Assembly: GCA_903825445.1 (NCBI GenBank)
Contig: CAIKAS010000189.1
Span: 1-64,000, forward strand
Length of the DNA: 64,000 nt
Reading direction: 5' to 3'
DNA from: an uncultured Acidobacteriia bacterium
Lineage (GTDB): Bacteria > Acidobacteriota > Terriglobia > Bryobacterales > Bryobacteraceae
The number at the start of each line of letters is the position of its first letter. The first letter of the stretch is position 1. The notes beneath the pieces are model-generated. The model was not told where the DNA came from, ran no database searches, and saw nothing but the letters and a program-made list of their open reading frames with translations. A program made the position numbers and the translations under genes. This document shows, in pieces, positions 51,660-60,012 of the stretch.

Positions 51660-52708
51660 GACCCGCACCCGGCCAATACTTCTTCGTAAAGCGCGCGGGT
51701 TGCTCGCGCTGTACGCTCCCACGAAAACAGCGCGGAGCGCGCCAGTCCGCGTTCGCGCAGATCGCGGCGCAATTCGGTATTCGAGGCCACCGTTCGCATG
51801 GCATCGGCGATTTCCCTGGCAGAGCCGGCATGAAGAGCGGCGCCGCCGGCGACCTCCACTACCGCAGGGTCCTGAGATGTAATTACCGGGCAACCGCATT
51901 GCATCGCCTCCAGTACGGGTAGCCCGAAACCTTCATAACGCGTCGGATAAACGAACGCGAGCGCGCCGGAGATGAGCTCCGGTAATTGACTGTCGGCAAC
52001 TTCACCCAAATAAGTGACGCTTTCCTCAGATGGAACGTGCACGAAATCGGCGCGCGTCCTTCCTGCGATCCGCAGTTCGGCCCCCGTCTCGGTCCGCGTC
52101 TCCCGCCAGGCATCCACCAGTGCGGCAATATTCTTCCTCGGCTCCAGCGTACCGACATATAGAAAATAAGGCTTCTCCGCCGCGCGCACCGGGCAGGGGC
52201 GGAAGAAATCCGCTGCAGCCAGTGGCACCGCGCGCACGTGATCCGGCGAGGCTCCGAAGTGGTTCACGATCTCCCCTCGCACAGCCTCGCTCACGGTTAG
52301 AATCATCCGAGCTCTGCGAAGACGAATCAGCCATGGTGTTCTCTGCCGCACACGATCCGCGTCCGCGTGCCAAGCCGGGTCCCGCCAGGGTGACAGGTCG
52401 TGAATCGTCAGAATGGATGGCGTTCTGCCCAGATAAGGAACTTCGAAATTCGTGCCGTGGAATAATTGCGCTTTCACGCCGGCAATCGCTTTCCGAACGC
52501 CGCGCAGCCACCATCGCTTGTCGTGTCCGGATTCCCCGCGGAACAGGTTCGGCGGCGCGGCAGCCGGGAGCGAGAACTCCCGATCGGAAAGCAGCGCATA
52601 TCTGTCCTCTGGAAACTCACGCGCCAGCGCCAGCGAAAGCTCGGTGACGTAGCGTGCGAGCCCTCCCGAAGTCAGCGTCAGCGGTGTGGCATCCAGCGCG
52701 GCGATCAC
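51656..52708 (-). CDS. GT4-family glycosyltransferase
   Basis: 350 residues, short GT-B enzyme: MIAALDATPLTLTSGGLARY, TPSILTIHDLSPWRDPAWHA, YFLYVGTLEPRKNIAALVDA and FVYPTRYEGFGLPVLEAMQC (retaining E-x7-E) followed by CPVITSQDPAVVEVAGGAAL. This opening is typical of mannosyl/rhamnosyltransferases of the WbpX/MtfB type. Next to rfbA/rfbC, a rhamnosyltransferase role is plausible, not shown. Confidence 0.88.
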   Translation of the reverse strand: MIAALDATPLTLTSGGLARYVTELSLALAREFPEDRYALLSDREFSLPAAAPPNLFRGESGHDKRWWLRGVRKAIAGVKAQLFHGTNFEVPYLGRTPSILTIHDLSPWRDPAWHADADRVRQRTPWLIRLRRARMILTVSEAVRGEIVNHFGASPDHVRAVPLAAADFFRPCPVRAAEKPYFLYVGTLEPRKNIAALVDAWRETRTETGAELRIAGRTRADFVHVPSEESVTYLGEVADSQLPELISGALAFVYPTRYEGFGLPVLEAMQCGCPVITSQDPAVVEVAGGAALHAGSAREIADAMRTVASNTELRRDLRERGLARSALFSWERTARATRALYEEVLAGCGS

Positions 52709-52735
52709 ACGAGTTGGCAGTCCGGGTACCCGCCC

Positions 52736-53284
52736 TTATTTATGCTGCAACTCCCAGTCATAATTCAGGTGAGGATCGTTATGTGGAATCCGGCCCTCAT
52801 CCGCCGGATTATAAAAGCGGTCAGTTGCGTAAATCAGTGTTGCCGGACCCGTTCCCACGACCTTATAGCCATGCGCCACGCCCGGTGGGATCAAAATCTG
52901 CCACGGCCTGAGCTGTCCAACGTAAAGTGTATTCCGACGTCCGAACGTCACCGATTCCGGCCGAAGATCGGCCAGCACTACCTGAAACATGCCGTTCGCA
53001 GGCGTCCAGCAATCTGTCTGATGCCGATGGTAGTGGAAGGCTTTAATGATGCCCGGATAGTTCACCGCCGCCGATATTTGCGTCGTTTCCTTCGGAAAGT
53101 GCCCCGCCAGTCCTACCCCAATCCGCTGCACTTCCATAAAGTACCCGCGGTCGTCCGGCCAGATCGCAAACGGCGCGCAAATTACGCCTGCAATCAGCTT
53201 GGCCGAATCCGGCGAGAGAATTATGTCCCCGATTCCCTTGTCGCACTTCGGCCTTTCAATGACAATCTCCTTCACTGGATTCAT
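52736..53284 (-). CDS. rfbC: dTDP-4-dehydrorhamnose 3,5-epimerase family protein
   Basis: 182 residues, RmlC-type cupin. Landmarks: DDRGYFMEVQRIGVG, SAAVNYPGIIKAFHYHRHQT (catalytic His in the KAFHYHRHQTD segment), FQVVLADLRPES, RPWQILIPPGVAHGYKVVGT (PPGVAHG), and TDRFYNPADEGRIPHNDP, close to the usual YNPEDE.GI.WNDP. It makes dTDP-L-rhamnose or a related 6-deoxysugar. ATGA overlap with rfbA. The partner genes rfbB and rfbD are not in the window. Confidence 0.88.
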   Translation of the reverse strand: MNPVKEIVIERPKCDKGIGDIILSPDSAKLIAGVICAPFAIWPDDRGYFMEVQRIGVGLAGHFPKETTQISAAVNYPGIIKAFHYHRHQTDCWTPANGMFQVVLADLRPESVTFGRRNTLYVGQLRPWQILIPPGVAHGYKVVGTGPATLIYATDRFYNPADEGRIPHNDPHLNYDWELQHK

Positions 53285-54009
53285 TCCGTCGGTCCTTTCG
53301 TCTGACGCACCATGTTGGCCGCGCGCAGCAGTGAATCGAACGTGCCCGCATCAGTCCACCATCCGTCCAGAAACGAATAAGTCATGGTTCCTTCCGCCAC
53401 GTACGCATTGTTCACATCCGTGATTTCCAGCTCATTCCGGTGCGACGGCTTGCACGTCTTGATCTTGTCAAACACCGTGCCGTCATACATGTAGATCCCG
53501 GTCACTGCGTAGTTGGACTTTGGATGCTTCGGCTTCTCTTCAATCCCGACGATGCGGTCGCCCTGGAACTCGGCCACGCCAAATCGCTCGGCGTCTTCCA
53601 CTTCCTTCAGCAGAATCCTCGCTCCGCGCTTCTGAGCACGAAAATCATCGGCCGCGCCCCGAATATCTTTCTCAATGATGTTGTCGCCCAGCACCACGCA
53701 AATCGGCTGGCCCGCGGCAAAATGCTCGCAAAGTCCCAGCGCCTCCGCGATGCCGCCTTCGCCCTCCTGATACGCATAGGCGATATGCTTCAGGCCGAAG
53801 TGCTTGCCGTTGGCCAGCAGGCGCAGAAAATCGCCGGAGTTCTTGCCGCCGGTCACCACCATAATGTCTGTGATCCCCGCGTCCACAAGCGTCTGGATCG
53901 GGTAATAGATCATCGGCTTGTCGTAAATAGGCAGCAGGTGTTTATTGGTGATTTTGGTCAGGGGAAACAGCCTGCTGCCGGTTCCGCCTGCAAGTACGAT
54001 ACCTTTCAT
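53281..54009 (-). CDS. rfbA: Glucose-1-phosphate thymidylyltransferase (short RmlA-like form)
   Basis: 242 residues from ATG 54009, where the nucleotide-binding motif starts (MKGIVLAGGTGSRLFPLTKI, GGTGSR). Also seen: NKHLLPIYDKPMIYYPIQTL, VVLGDNIIE (metal Asp), RFGVAEFQGDRIVGIEEKPK and GWWTDAGTFDSLL. It is shorter than the usual 290-residue RmlA, lacking the C-terminal helices, as in the 'sugar nucleotidyltransferase' short class. Heads the polysaccharide operon. Confidence 0.9.
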   Translation of the reverse strand: MKGIVLAGGTGSRLFPLTKITNKHLLPIYDKPMIYYPIQTLVDAGITDIMVVTGGKNSGDFLRLLANGKHFGLKHIAYAYQEGEGGIAEALGLCEHFAAGQPICVVLGDNIIEKDIRGAADDFRAQKRGARILLKEVEDAERFGVAEFQGDRIVGIEEKPKHPKSNYAVTGIYMYDGTVFDKIKTCKPSHRNELEITDVNNAYVAEGTMTYSFLDGWWTDAGTFDSLLRAANMVRQTKGPTE

Positions 54010-54036
54010 GGGCAACATATAGGATACTGACCTCAA

Positions 54037-54393
54037 ATGGACCAATACAACTGGGCAACAATTCCACGCGAAGAACTGAATCCAAAAGCAGTACGCCAGC
54101 CCATCCACACCGAACGCATGACCATCGCGCGGCTACTGCTTCGCAAGGGTGCAATTGTCGGTATGCACCAGCACGAAAACGAGCAGGTGACCATGATGAA
54201 GTCCGGCGCACTGCGTTTTGTCTTCGGCGGGAACGAGGCAGGGCGTGAAATTGTCGTCCGTGAAGGCGACGTTCTACAAATCCCGCCCAACGTTCCGCAC
54301 ATGGTGGAAGCGCTCGAAGATTCCATGGCTACCGACCTCTTCTCTCCGCGCCGTGAAGACTGGATCCGCGGCGACGACGCCTACCTTCGGTGA
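54037..54393 (+). CDS. Cupin-domain protein
   Basis: 118 residues, single cupin barrel. Motif 1: GMHQHENEQVTMMKSGALRF (His-His-Glu metal site); motif 2: LQIPPNVPHMVEAL (His). Only 27 bp separates its start from that of rfbA on the other strand, so they may share a regulatory region. No signal peptide. Substrate unknown. Confidence 0.85.
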   Translation: MDQYNWATIPREELNPKAVRQPIHTERMTIARLLLRKGAIVGMHQHENEQVTMMKSGALRFVFGGNEAGREIVVREGDVLQIPPNVPHMVEALEDSMATDLFSPRREDWIRGDDAYLR

Positions 54394-54423
54394 TGGCGTA
54401 ATCTGCCTGCGATAAAATCAACC

Positions 54424-55761
54424 ATGCGCAGCAACCCTTTCCGTTTACCTGTCAGCCGCATTGCCGCACTTTTCTTCGCATTCATTGCCGCGCTACAGCT
54501 CAGCGCCGAGGTACGCACTCTTACCATCCTCCACACCAATGACCTCCACTCCCGTCTGACACCGCTCGATAACCACCACGGCGGCTTCGCCTATGTGGTT
54601 GCAGCCATCCGCCACGAACGCGAAGGCTGCACCGATTGCATCCTCCTGAACGATGGTGACCTCGCCCAGGGCTCTCCCGTTTCCACCATCTACAAAGGCG
54701 TGCCTGTCTTCGAAATCGCCAACCTCTTCGGCTTCGACGCTGCCACCCTCGGCAACCACGATTTCGACTATGGCTGGGCGCAGGCCCGCAACTTCGTCGA
54801 AATGGCGAAATACCCCATCGTTTCCTCCAACATTGTCGACAGCAAAGGCCAGCTCCTGACCCCGAAAGCATGGACCATTCTGAAGGTCAATGGTCTCCGC
54901 GTCGGTGTCATTGGTGCCATGACTAACGATCTTCACAGCCTGACCTTCCCAGCCAACCTCGGCGATTATCACACCACTCCGTCCGTCGAAACCGTTCGCA
55001 AATACGCCAATGAACTGCGCAGCCAGTGCGACCTGATCGTGGTAGTGGGTCATATCAGCCCCAGCGAAGAGCGAGCGTTTCTCGCCGAACCAGGTATTCC
55101 GGTCATCGTTTCCGGCCACACCCACTCCGGATTGGATCAGGCCATGTCGAATCAGGATCACGTGCTGGTCCGCGTGAAAAGCTACGGCGAAGAACTGGGC
55201 CGCCTGGAATTGAAAGTCGATACCGAGAAGAAAGCACCCGTCTCCTGGACCTGGAAGAAGATCCTGGTCGATAGCGACAAAATCACGCCTGCGTCGGATG
55301 TTGCCGCGCTCGTGAAAGTGTGGGAAGACAAAGTCTCCACGGTCGTCGACGTACCGCTCGCCGTCTCCAACCGGCAACTCGGGAAGCCGGAGCTGAAACT
55401 TCTGATGGAAGAGGCCATGAAGGCCACCACCGGCGCCGATTTCGCGTACATCAACACTGGCGGGCTGCGCGACATTCTGCCGAAAGGCCAGTTGCTCGTG
55501 CGTCACGCCTGGAACATCATGCCCTTCGACGACATGGTTGTTTACGGCACATTCAAAGGTCGAGATTTACCTGCGGTGGTGACCACCGGAAAGCAGATCG
55601 ATCCTGACCGGGATTACAAGCTCGCGGTCTCGGATTTCACCGCGGCGAATCAGGAAACCCCGGAGAATCTGAGGACTAACGGGCTACAGTTTCCCGGCGA
55701 GGCAGGCCTTCTGCGGGATTCGCTGATCGATTACATCCGCAAGAAGAAACTGATCGAGTAG
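54424..55761 (+). CDS. 5'-nucleotidase / UshA-type metallophosphatase
   Basis: 445 residues; signal peptide (MRSNPFRLPVSRIAALFFAF, cleavage near LSA at about 28). Metallophosphatase metal motifs: ILHTNDLHSRL, LLNDGDLAQGSP, LGNHDFDYG, VVVGHISPSE and VSGHTHSGLD. The C-terminal 5'-nucleotidase domain (about 300-445) has INTGGLRDILPKGQL and MPFDDMVVYGTFKG. A periplasmic enzyme for nucleotide salvage; exact substrate (AMP, UDP-sugar, other) not determined. Confidence 0.93.
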   Translation: MRSNPFRLPVSRIAALFFAFIAALQLSAEVRTLTILHTNDLHSRLTPLDNHHGGFAYVVAAIRHEREGCTDCILLNDGDLAQGSPVSTIYKGVPVFEIANLFGFDAATLGNHDFDYGWAQARNFVEMAKYPIVSSNIVDSKGQLLTPKAWTILKVNGLRVGVIGAMTNDLHSLTFPANLGDYHTTPSVETVRKYANELRSQCDLIVVVGHISPSEERAFLAEPGIPVIVSGHTHSGLDQAMSNQDHVLVRVKSYGEELGRLELKVDTEKKAPVSWTWKKILVDSDKITPASDVAALVKVWEDKVSTVVDVPLAVSNRQLGKPELKLLMEEAMKATTGADFAYINTGGLRDILPKGQLLVRHAWNIMPFDDMVVYGTFKGRDLPAVVTTGKQIDPDRDYKLAVSDFTAANQETPENLRTNGLQFPGEAGLLRDSLIDYIRKKKLIE

Positions 55762-55839
55762 CCACAAATACCACTGGCCAATTCTGGAAGGCGGGCAATC
55801 CGGCCCAAAGCCGGCCTTTACCCTGCTTCCTCCTGAAAA

Positions 55840-56310
55840 TCAGGCGGCCTTTTCTCTCTGATTCGGCCGCCCTTGACCCGTAGCGATCAGGCTCTTCAGG
55901 CTACCGTTAATATAAGATCCCCAGGCATTCGAACAAGCGCCGAAACACTCCGATTCCGGAATCAAACCCACGTGAGTGAACCGGACTTCGGTTTTATCCC
56001 CCAGTCGGGAGATGTCAAAGGTAATCTCGGTGCCCGTCCACTCGGTCTTGTTCTCTGTGAAATTCAGATAGCCGTCCAGCACAAGCCAAACAACCCTCTT
56101 CCCGGGAACAAATTCGGTGATCCGGTGTTTCGAATAGTGGATGTCCTTGTACCGGTAGGTAAACTCAGCACCCGCTTTGTCGGTATCCCCGTCGATTTCC
56201 CCCGACCACCATCCACGAACATTATTGATGGCCGCGAAGACTTCTTCCGGAGTTTGATCAACCGTAAAGCTAACGGTCAAATCCTGATCGGTCTTTAGTG
56301 CTTCTTTCAT
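55840..56310 (-). CDS. SRPBCC (AHSA1-like) domain protein
   Basis: 156 residues. START/AHSA1 fold: FTVDQTPEEVFAAINNVRGW, WSGEIDGDTDKAGAEFTYRY, RITEFVPGKRVVWLVLDGYL and VRFTHVGLIPESECFGACSN. It is third in an operon with another SRPBCC gene and an ArsR-type regulator, an arrangement common for AHSA1 proteins of unknown ligand. Confidence 0.88.
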   Translation of the reverse strand: MKEALKTDQDLTVSFTVDQTPEEVFAAINNVRGWWSGEIDGDTDKAGAEFTYRYKDIHYSKHRITEFVPGKRVVWLVLDGYLNFTENKTEWTGTEITFDISRLGDKTEVRFTHVGLIPESECFGACSNAWGSYINGSLKSLIATGQGRPNQREKAA

Positions 56311-56361
56311 TTGTACACACTTCTCCTCTCAACCTTGTAATCGCGGACGAATCCGCCAAAC

Positions 56362-56724
56362 TTATTTGTTGTTTTGTGGATCTTGCGGAGCGCCCTTCGG
56401 TGCCAGATTCGCTTCCACATCTTCCTGCAGCCGGAGCAGCCGGTCTGCCCACAGGTCTTCATACCGGCTCACCCACCGCTCATAAATCCGCCGAATCGGC
56501 ACAGCGTTCAGCGAATTCACGCGCTGCCGCCCTTCCTCGCGCGTATTGATCAGGCCCGCTTCACGCAATACGTCGATATGCTTCATCACGCCAAACCGGC
56601 TCAAATGAGGAAACGCGTCGACAATCTCGGTGGTCCGCCGCGGACCCTGACGTACCAGATCCAGGATCGCCCGCCGCGTCGGGTCCGATAACGCCTTCCA
56701 GACCGGGTCGAGGTCGTCCGTCAT
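56362..56724 (-). CDS. ArsR-family winged-helix transcriptional regulator
   Basis: 120 residues. DNA-binding domain: VWKALSDPTRRAILDLVRQG then TTEIVDAFPHLSRFGVMKHI and DVLREAGLINTREEGRQRVN, the ArsR fold of the class that regulates AHSA1 genes. No metal-binding ELCV or CxC motif, so not an arsenic sensor. Overlaps the first SRPBCC gene by one base. Likely autoregulates through the repeats at 57194-57233. Confidence 0.9.
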   Translation of the reverse strand: MTDDLDPVWKALSDPTRRAILDLVRQGPRRTTEIVDAFPHLSRFGVMKHIDVLREAGLINTREEGRQRVNSLNAVPIRRIYERWVSRYEDLWADRLLRLQEDVEANLAPKGAPQDPQNNK

Positions 56725-57176
56725 CAGGCTTTCTGACCTGCCCCACCGCTGGTGACAGACTCATTGATGCAGTCGAGATAGTGCCGCCAGCCCTTGCTCA
56801 CGCCCTCCCGATGCGACGCAGTGATAGTTCCGATCGCACGGTGCCGCAGCGTGACATTGGTTCCCCCGGCGACCTGGTCCAGCCGTATCTCGATATGGTT
56901 CAGTGCAGGATAAGACATAAACAAAGGACCGCTCAATTCCAGCAAAACCGGAGGCTTGATCACTTGCACATGTCCCCAAAGGTGCCCGATTCCGTTGCCG
57001 CGGTCGCGAAACCAGCGTCCACCCGGCCACTGCTCGAGAATCATCTGCATCGATTCGCCGTTCGGGTTGGTGCTGCCTTCTCCAAACTGGCGCAGAACGC
57101 CCCTGAACACGTCGCCAATATCGGCTTTCACTTCAACCCGCTGTTCGACGTCAAGTGTCATTTCTTCAAGCTTCAT
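56724..57176 (-). CDS. SRPBCC (AHSA1-like) domain protein, first gene of the ArsR operon
   Basis: 150 residues: VEQRVEVKADIGDVFRGVLR, GRWFRDRGNGIGHLWGHVQV, LLELSGPLFMSYPALNHIEI and a C-terminal helix HREGVSKGWRHYLDCI. Polyketide-cyclase/AHSA1 fold; ligand not known. It follows a strong promoter (57206-57234, minus strand). Confidence 0.87.
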   Translation of the reverse strand: MKLEEMTLDVEQRVEVKADIGDVFRGVLRQFGEGSTNPNGESMQMILEQWPGGRWFRDRGNGIGHLWGHVQVIKPPVLLELSGPLFMSYPALNHIEIRLDQVAGGTNVTLRHRAIGTITASHREGVSKGWRHYLDCINESVTSGGAGQKA

Positions 57177-57193
57177 AATGTTCGTTTGTCTCC

Positions 57194-57234
57194 TAACGTG
57201 ACTATATAATAACGTGACTATTTAGTAACGTCAA
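57194..57234 (-). promoter_or_regulatory. Sigma-70-type promoter overlapped by three 16-bp-phased direct repeats (ArsR operator candidate)
   Basis: On the minus strand TTGACG (57234-57229), a 17-bp spacer and TATTAT (57211-57206) form a near-consensus promoter, 30 bp before the ATG at 57176. On the plus strand TAACGTGACTAT occurs at 57194 and 57210, and TAACGTCA at 57226, each 16 bp apart, so the repeats cover the -35, the -10 and the initial transcribed region. A bound dimer array would block RNA polymerase, consistent with autoregulation by the ArsR gene in this operon. Confidence 0.7.
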
Positions 57235-57252
57235 GGTTTTTTGGGCGAAATT

Positions 57253-57281
57253 TTGGGTACGGTTGCGGCGGGTGGTACACT
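57253..57281 (+). promoter_or_regulatory. Candidate promoter of the PEP-CTERM gene
   Basis: TTGGGT (57253-57258), a 17-bp spacer and TACACT (57276-57281) match a weak sigma-70-type promoter, about 60 bp before the ATG at 57344. Only a partial consensus match. Confidence 0.3.
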
Positions 57282-57343
57282 ACCTCAAGCTTGGAACGGC
57301 CGCAGAGCCGGATTACCAAAGACTTTACATTGGAGATATCACT

Positions 57344-57925
57344 ATGCGTTCATCGTTAGTAGTTGCACTCGTCGTAGGCAGCGGCCTTTTCTTTTCTTCC
57401 CCTTCGGCCCTCCGTGCGAGCAGTCTGACATACACAGGTAATCCCTTCACTAGCGCCGATTACAATGGATCGCCAACCACACCCATCAGCGGCTCTATTT
57501 CGGCGACGGTGAACCTTTCGGCCGATTTGTCTGTTGGGTTCAACGACGCTACCGCGCTCGTCCAGTCGTACACAATCACCGACGGAACGAACACGCTGAA
57601 CCAGACCGACTCCACGGGGCTATTCCAATTCACCCTCGATGGTTCGGGGAACATTACAGGCTGGTATGCCGAGGTGTACGATAGCGGCCCTTCCTATCTT
57701 GGTACCTTCGGCCCGTTGCCCGTTACATTCGGCTACGACGGGGACTACTCACTGAATGATGTATCCGCCGGATTTGGCGAAGGGATTGTGGCAGGCCTGT
57801 CGTACAATTCGTCACCCGGTGCCTGGACATATTCTGCCGGTTCCGCTCCCGAACCCGGCACCTTCGTATTGTTCGCTCCGTTAGGCCTGGCGGGAATTGC
57901 TCTTTTGCGTCGCCGCAGGGCGTAA
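57344..57925 (+). CDS. PEP-CTERM sorting-domain secreted protein
   Basis: 193 residues from ATG 57344: signal peptide (MRSSLVVALVVGSGLFFSSP, cleavage near LRAS), a beta-rich body with many Ser/Thr/Asn/Gly residues, and a C-terminal PEPGTFVLFAPLGLAGIALL followed by RRRRA, the full PEP-CTERM signature (PEP, TM helix, basic tail). It should be processed by an exosortase and linked to extracellular polysaccharide synthesis; no exosortase is in the window. Confidence 0.88.
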   Translation: MRSSLVVALVVGSGLFFSSPSALRASSLTYTGNPFTSADYNGSPTTPISGSISATVNLSADLSVGFNDATALVQSYTITDGTNTLNQTDSTGLFQFTLDGSGNITGWYAEVYDSGPSYLGTFGPLPVTFGYDGDYSLNDVSAGFGEGIVAGLSYNSSPGAWTYSAGSAPEPGTFVLFAPLGLAGIALLRRRRA

Positions 57926-58017
57926 GCTTTCAGGTTGGCGCGGAACTGCTCCCATAACCTGGAGGAGCAGTCGATGGCCAGGTAATTGCGCCGCAACACC
58001 CCAGAAGCATCCTCCGT

Positions 58018-59100
58018 CTACGGGAAGACCCCGCTGACGCAGATCAAATATTGCGTGTTGTTTGGAGCGGCCGCCGTCAGATTGGGCAGGGCGAAATTGG
58101 AGGTGCCGTTTCCGCCGTAGTTTACGCCGAGGATCGAGAAAAGCGCTGTATTCGATTCAATAGCAAGGATCCTGCCGTCTGCCGGCAAATAATTCGTCGG
58201 GTAGTAAGGAGCCGTGCTCAGAGTGATCTGGCCAATTGTGCAGGTCGCCCCGCTGCCCGACAGTTGCGTTACGCCAAGTGAGTTGGTTCCGAAAATCGCC
58301 GCCGTGCCAGAGGGGCCGGTGGGTCCGGTGGCGCCGTTCGTGCCGTTAATTCCATTTGCGCCCGCTGGTCCGGTCGGGCCCGGTGCGCCGTTAGCTCCGC
58401 TTGGTCCGACCGCGCCCGCAGTGCCGTTGGCTCCCGTTGGACCGGTTGCGCCGTTAGCCCCAGCTGGTCCGGTCGCGCCTGGTGCGCCGTCAGCCCCGGC
58501 CGCGCCGGTAGGGCCTGTCGCGCCGGTGGCTCCAGTTGCTCCTGAACCGGCCAGCGTTATGATCAGCATTGCTGGATGGCTGGTAGTCGTGCTTTCTTTG
58601 CTGTCGAGCGCCACGTTCACGCTGCCCAGCGGAGTAATGATGAAGCCATTATTGGCGGTCGACGCCAACCAGTTTTGAACAGCCGACGTGGCGTCCACGT
58701 AGAGGTAGTCGTTCGCTGTCGTGACAGGTACTCCACTGGCTACTGCCGCGCCTGGGATCGGAGCGTCGGTGCCATTCACTCCCAATTCCGTCCACGAACC
58801 ATTGGCGACCGAAATATTCACCGTGCCACCTGCGCCGAGCTTGTTCACAAAAAGCGTTAGAGTGGCATGGGCGATATTGGCAGCGGTGGTACCGGCCGGG
58901 AGCGTGGTCAGGTCGAACTGCACCAGGGCCTGATCGGCGTTCGGCCCTCCGACATTAATGGTCGCGGCAGTTCCGTAGTTGTTTCCGGAAGCCGGACTCG
59001 TAGCGACGTAGGTGTCCTGCGTCAGCGGAACCGTTTGCGCGAACGCGGTACAAGGCAGCAGCACCAGCCCGCATAATAAATGACGAATTTGAGTTTTCAC
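58018..59100 (-). CDS. Secreted DNRLRE - collagen-like - tail-collar protein
   Basis: 360 residues from GTG 59100 ([20 protein letters not shown], cleavage after AQ); this GTG overlaps the stop of the upstream PEP-CTERM gene. Order: a DNRLRE/CBM96-like domain (about 22-180: [50 protein letters not shown]), a collagen-like Gly-X-Y region of about 75 residues ([20 protein letters not shown]), and a C-terminal tail-collar-like domain ([17 protein letters not shown]). A cell-surface or secreted fibre seems likely. Confidence 0.82.
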   Translation of the reverse strand: MKTQIRHLLCGLVLLPCTAFAQTVPLTQDTYVATSPASGNNYGTAATINVGGPNADQALVQFDLTTLPAGTTAANIAHATLTLFVNKLGAGGTVNISVANGSWTELGVNGTDAPIPGAAVASGVPVTTANDYLYVDATSAVQNWLASTANNGFIITPLGSVNVALDSKESTTTSHPAMLIITLAGSGATGATGATGPTGAAGADGAPGATGPAGANGATGPTGANGTAGAVGPSGANGAPGPTGPAGANGINGTNGATGPTGPSGTAAIFGTNSLGVTQLSGSGATCTIGQITLSTAPYYPTNYLPADGRILAIESNTALFSILGVNYGGNGTSNFALPNLTAAAPNNTQYLICVSGVFP

Positions 59101-59795
59101 GAGCGGCCTCCGGAGATCTTTCCTGTAAAGAGATTTCCTGTTATAAACCTTGTCCCTGCGCGGGTGCGTTTGGTCAGCCCGATGAGAGCGATACCGCAAC
59201 CGGCCAGCAAAATTGTCGCGGGCTCTGGCGTTGAGCTGGCAAGGCTCGCCGAATCCACGTTGAGGATATCGACGGCCCAGCTTCCGTCCTCCTGAGTACC
59301 GAAAGTGCCGCAGAATGCCGGACACCCCGCGTTGTCAGTTGTTATGGGTGTGTAATCGCCGTTACCCTGCTGGCTGAATCCGCAGCCCAGATCGCCGGGG
59401 AAACCATCCGGGCAGTTGGCATTGTTGCCGGACTGGGTCAGCGCCAGAGTGTAGGTACCTGCGTCAAGGGAGGCCTGGCCAAAGGCGTCGAGGCAGGCGT
59501 CGTCATAAGTGTTGCCAGACCCACAGGTGGCGGAACTGCCAAGGAAGCTGCCGTCGCTCCCAAACCAGTTCAGCTGGCTCTCGAAACCGTCTGGCAGGAT
59601 GACTTGGTCCGCCGCATTCGTCCCTCCGCCGTATCCCCAGGTTTGGAAAGTTACTGTTTCCGGCGACGCGAGGGTGAAATCAATCAACTGGATTTGATCG
59701 TCCGTCGTAAACGTTCCGGTGAACGAAATGTCAGCTGCCGACGCGCAGGAGGCAACAGCCAGAAAGCACAGCAACCTCGGTAACGCTTTAATCAT
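59097..59795 (-). CDS. PEP-CTERM protein (DVUA0089-like)
   Basis: 232 residues from ATG 59795: signal peptide ([20 protein letters not shown]), then [60 protein letters not shown] and a C-terminal [20 protein letters not shown]. The body resembles the DVUA0089 family. After the KRTRAG basic tail it continues for about 17 residues, longer than usual, and runs into the GTG of the collagen-like gene (GTGA overlap). Confidence 0.82.
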   Translation of the reverse strand: MIKALPRLLCFLAVASCASAADISFTGTFTTDDQIQLIDFTLASPETVTFQTWGYGGGTNAADQVILPDGFESQLNWFGSDGSFLGSSATCGSGNTYDDACLDAFGQASLDAGTYTLALTQSGNNANCPDGFPGDLGCGFSQQGNGDYTPITTDNAGCPAFCGTFGTQEDGSWAVDILNVDSASLASSTPEPATILLAGCGIALIGLTKRTRAGTRFITGNLFTGKISGGRS

Positions 59796-60012
59796 TGTGT
59801 TTTTCCTCCGAGCCGCAGTTTCGTTCCCTAATGCAGAGCGAACGACCGCAGTCATATTTAGCTCAATGCTATTCTTTCCACCTGCCAATTGCAAACGGAA
59901 AAGCGCCTGGCTTAGATTAAATATTCTCGATTAAATGTGACGAATCCAACAAAACTCCGCAACTGACAAGGATCATCCCAAACCTTCACGCTCGATTGGG
60001 TGATCATTTAAT

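Noticed and set aside
57194-57234. CRISPR-like array from the three repeats
   Set aside because: Repeat units are 8-12 bp with 16-bp period and overlap a promoter; these are operator repeats. No CRISPR array or cas gene was seen in the window.
58018-59100. Prophage, suggested by the tail-collar domain
   Set aside because: No other phage genes (terminase, capsid, integrase) are near; the protein has a secretion signal and a collagen-like stalk, so it is more likely a host surface protein.
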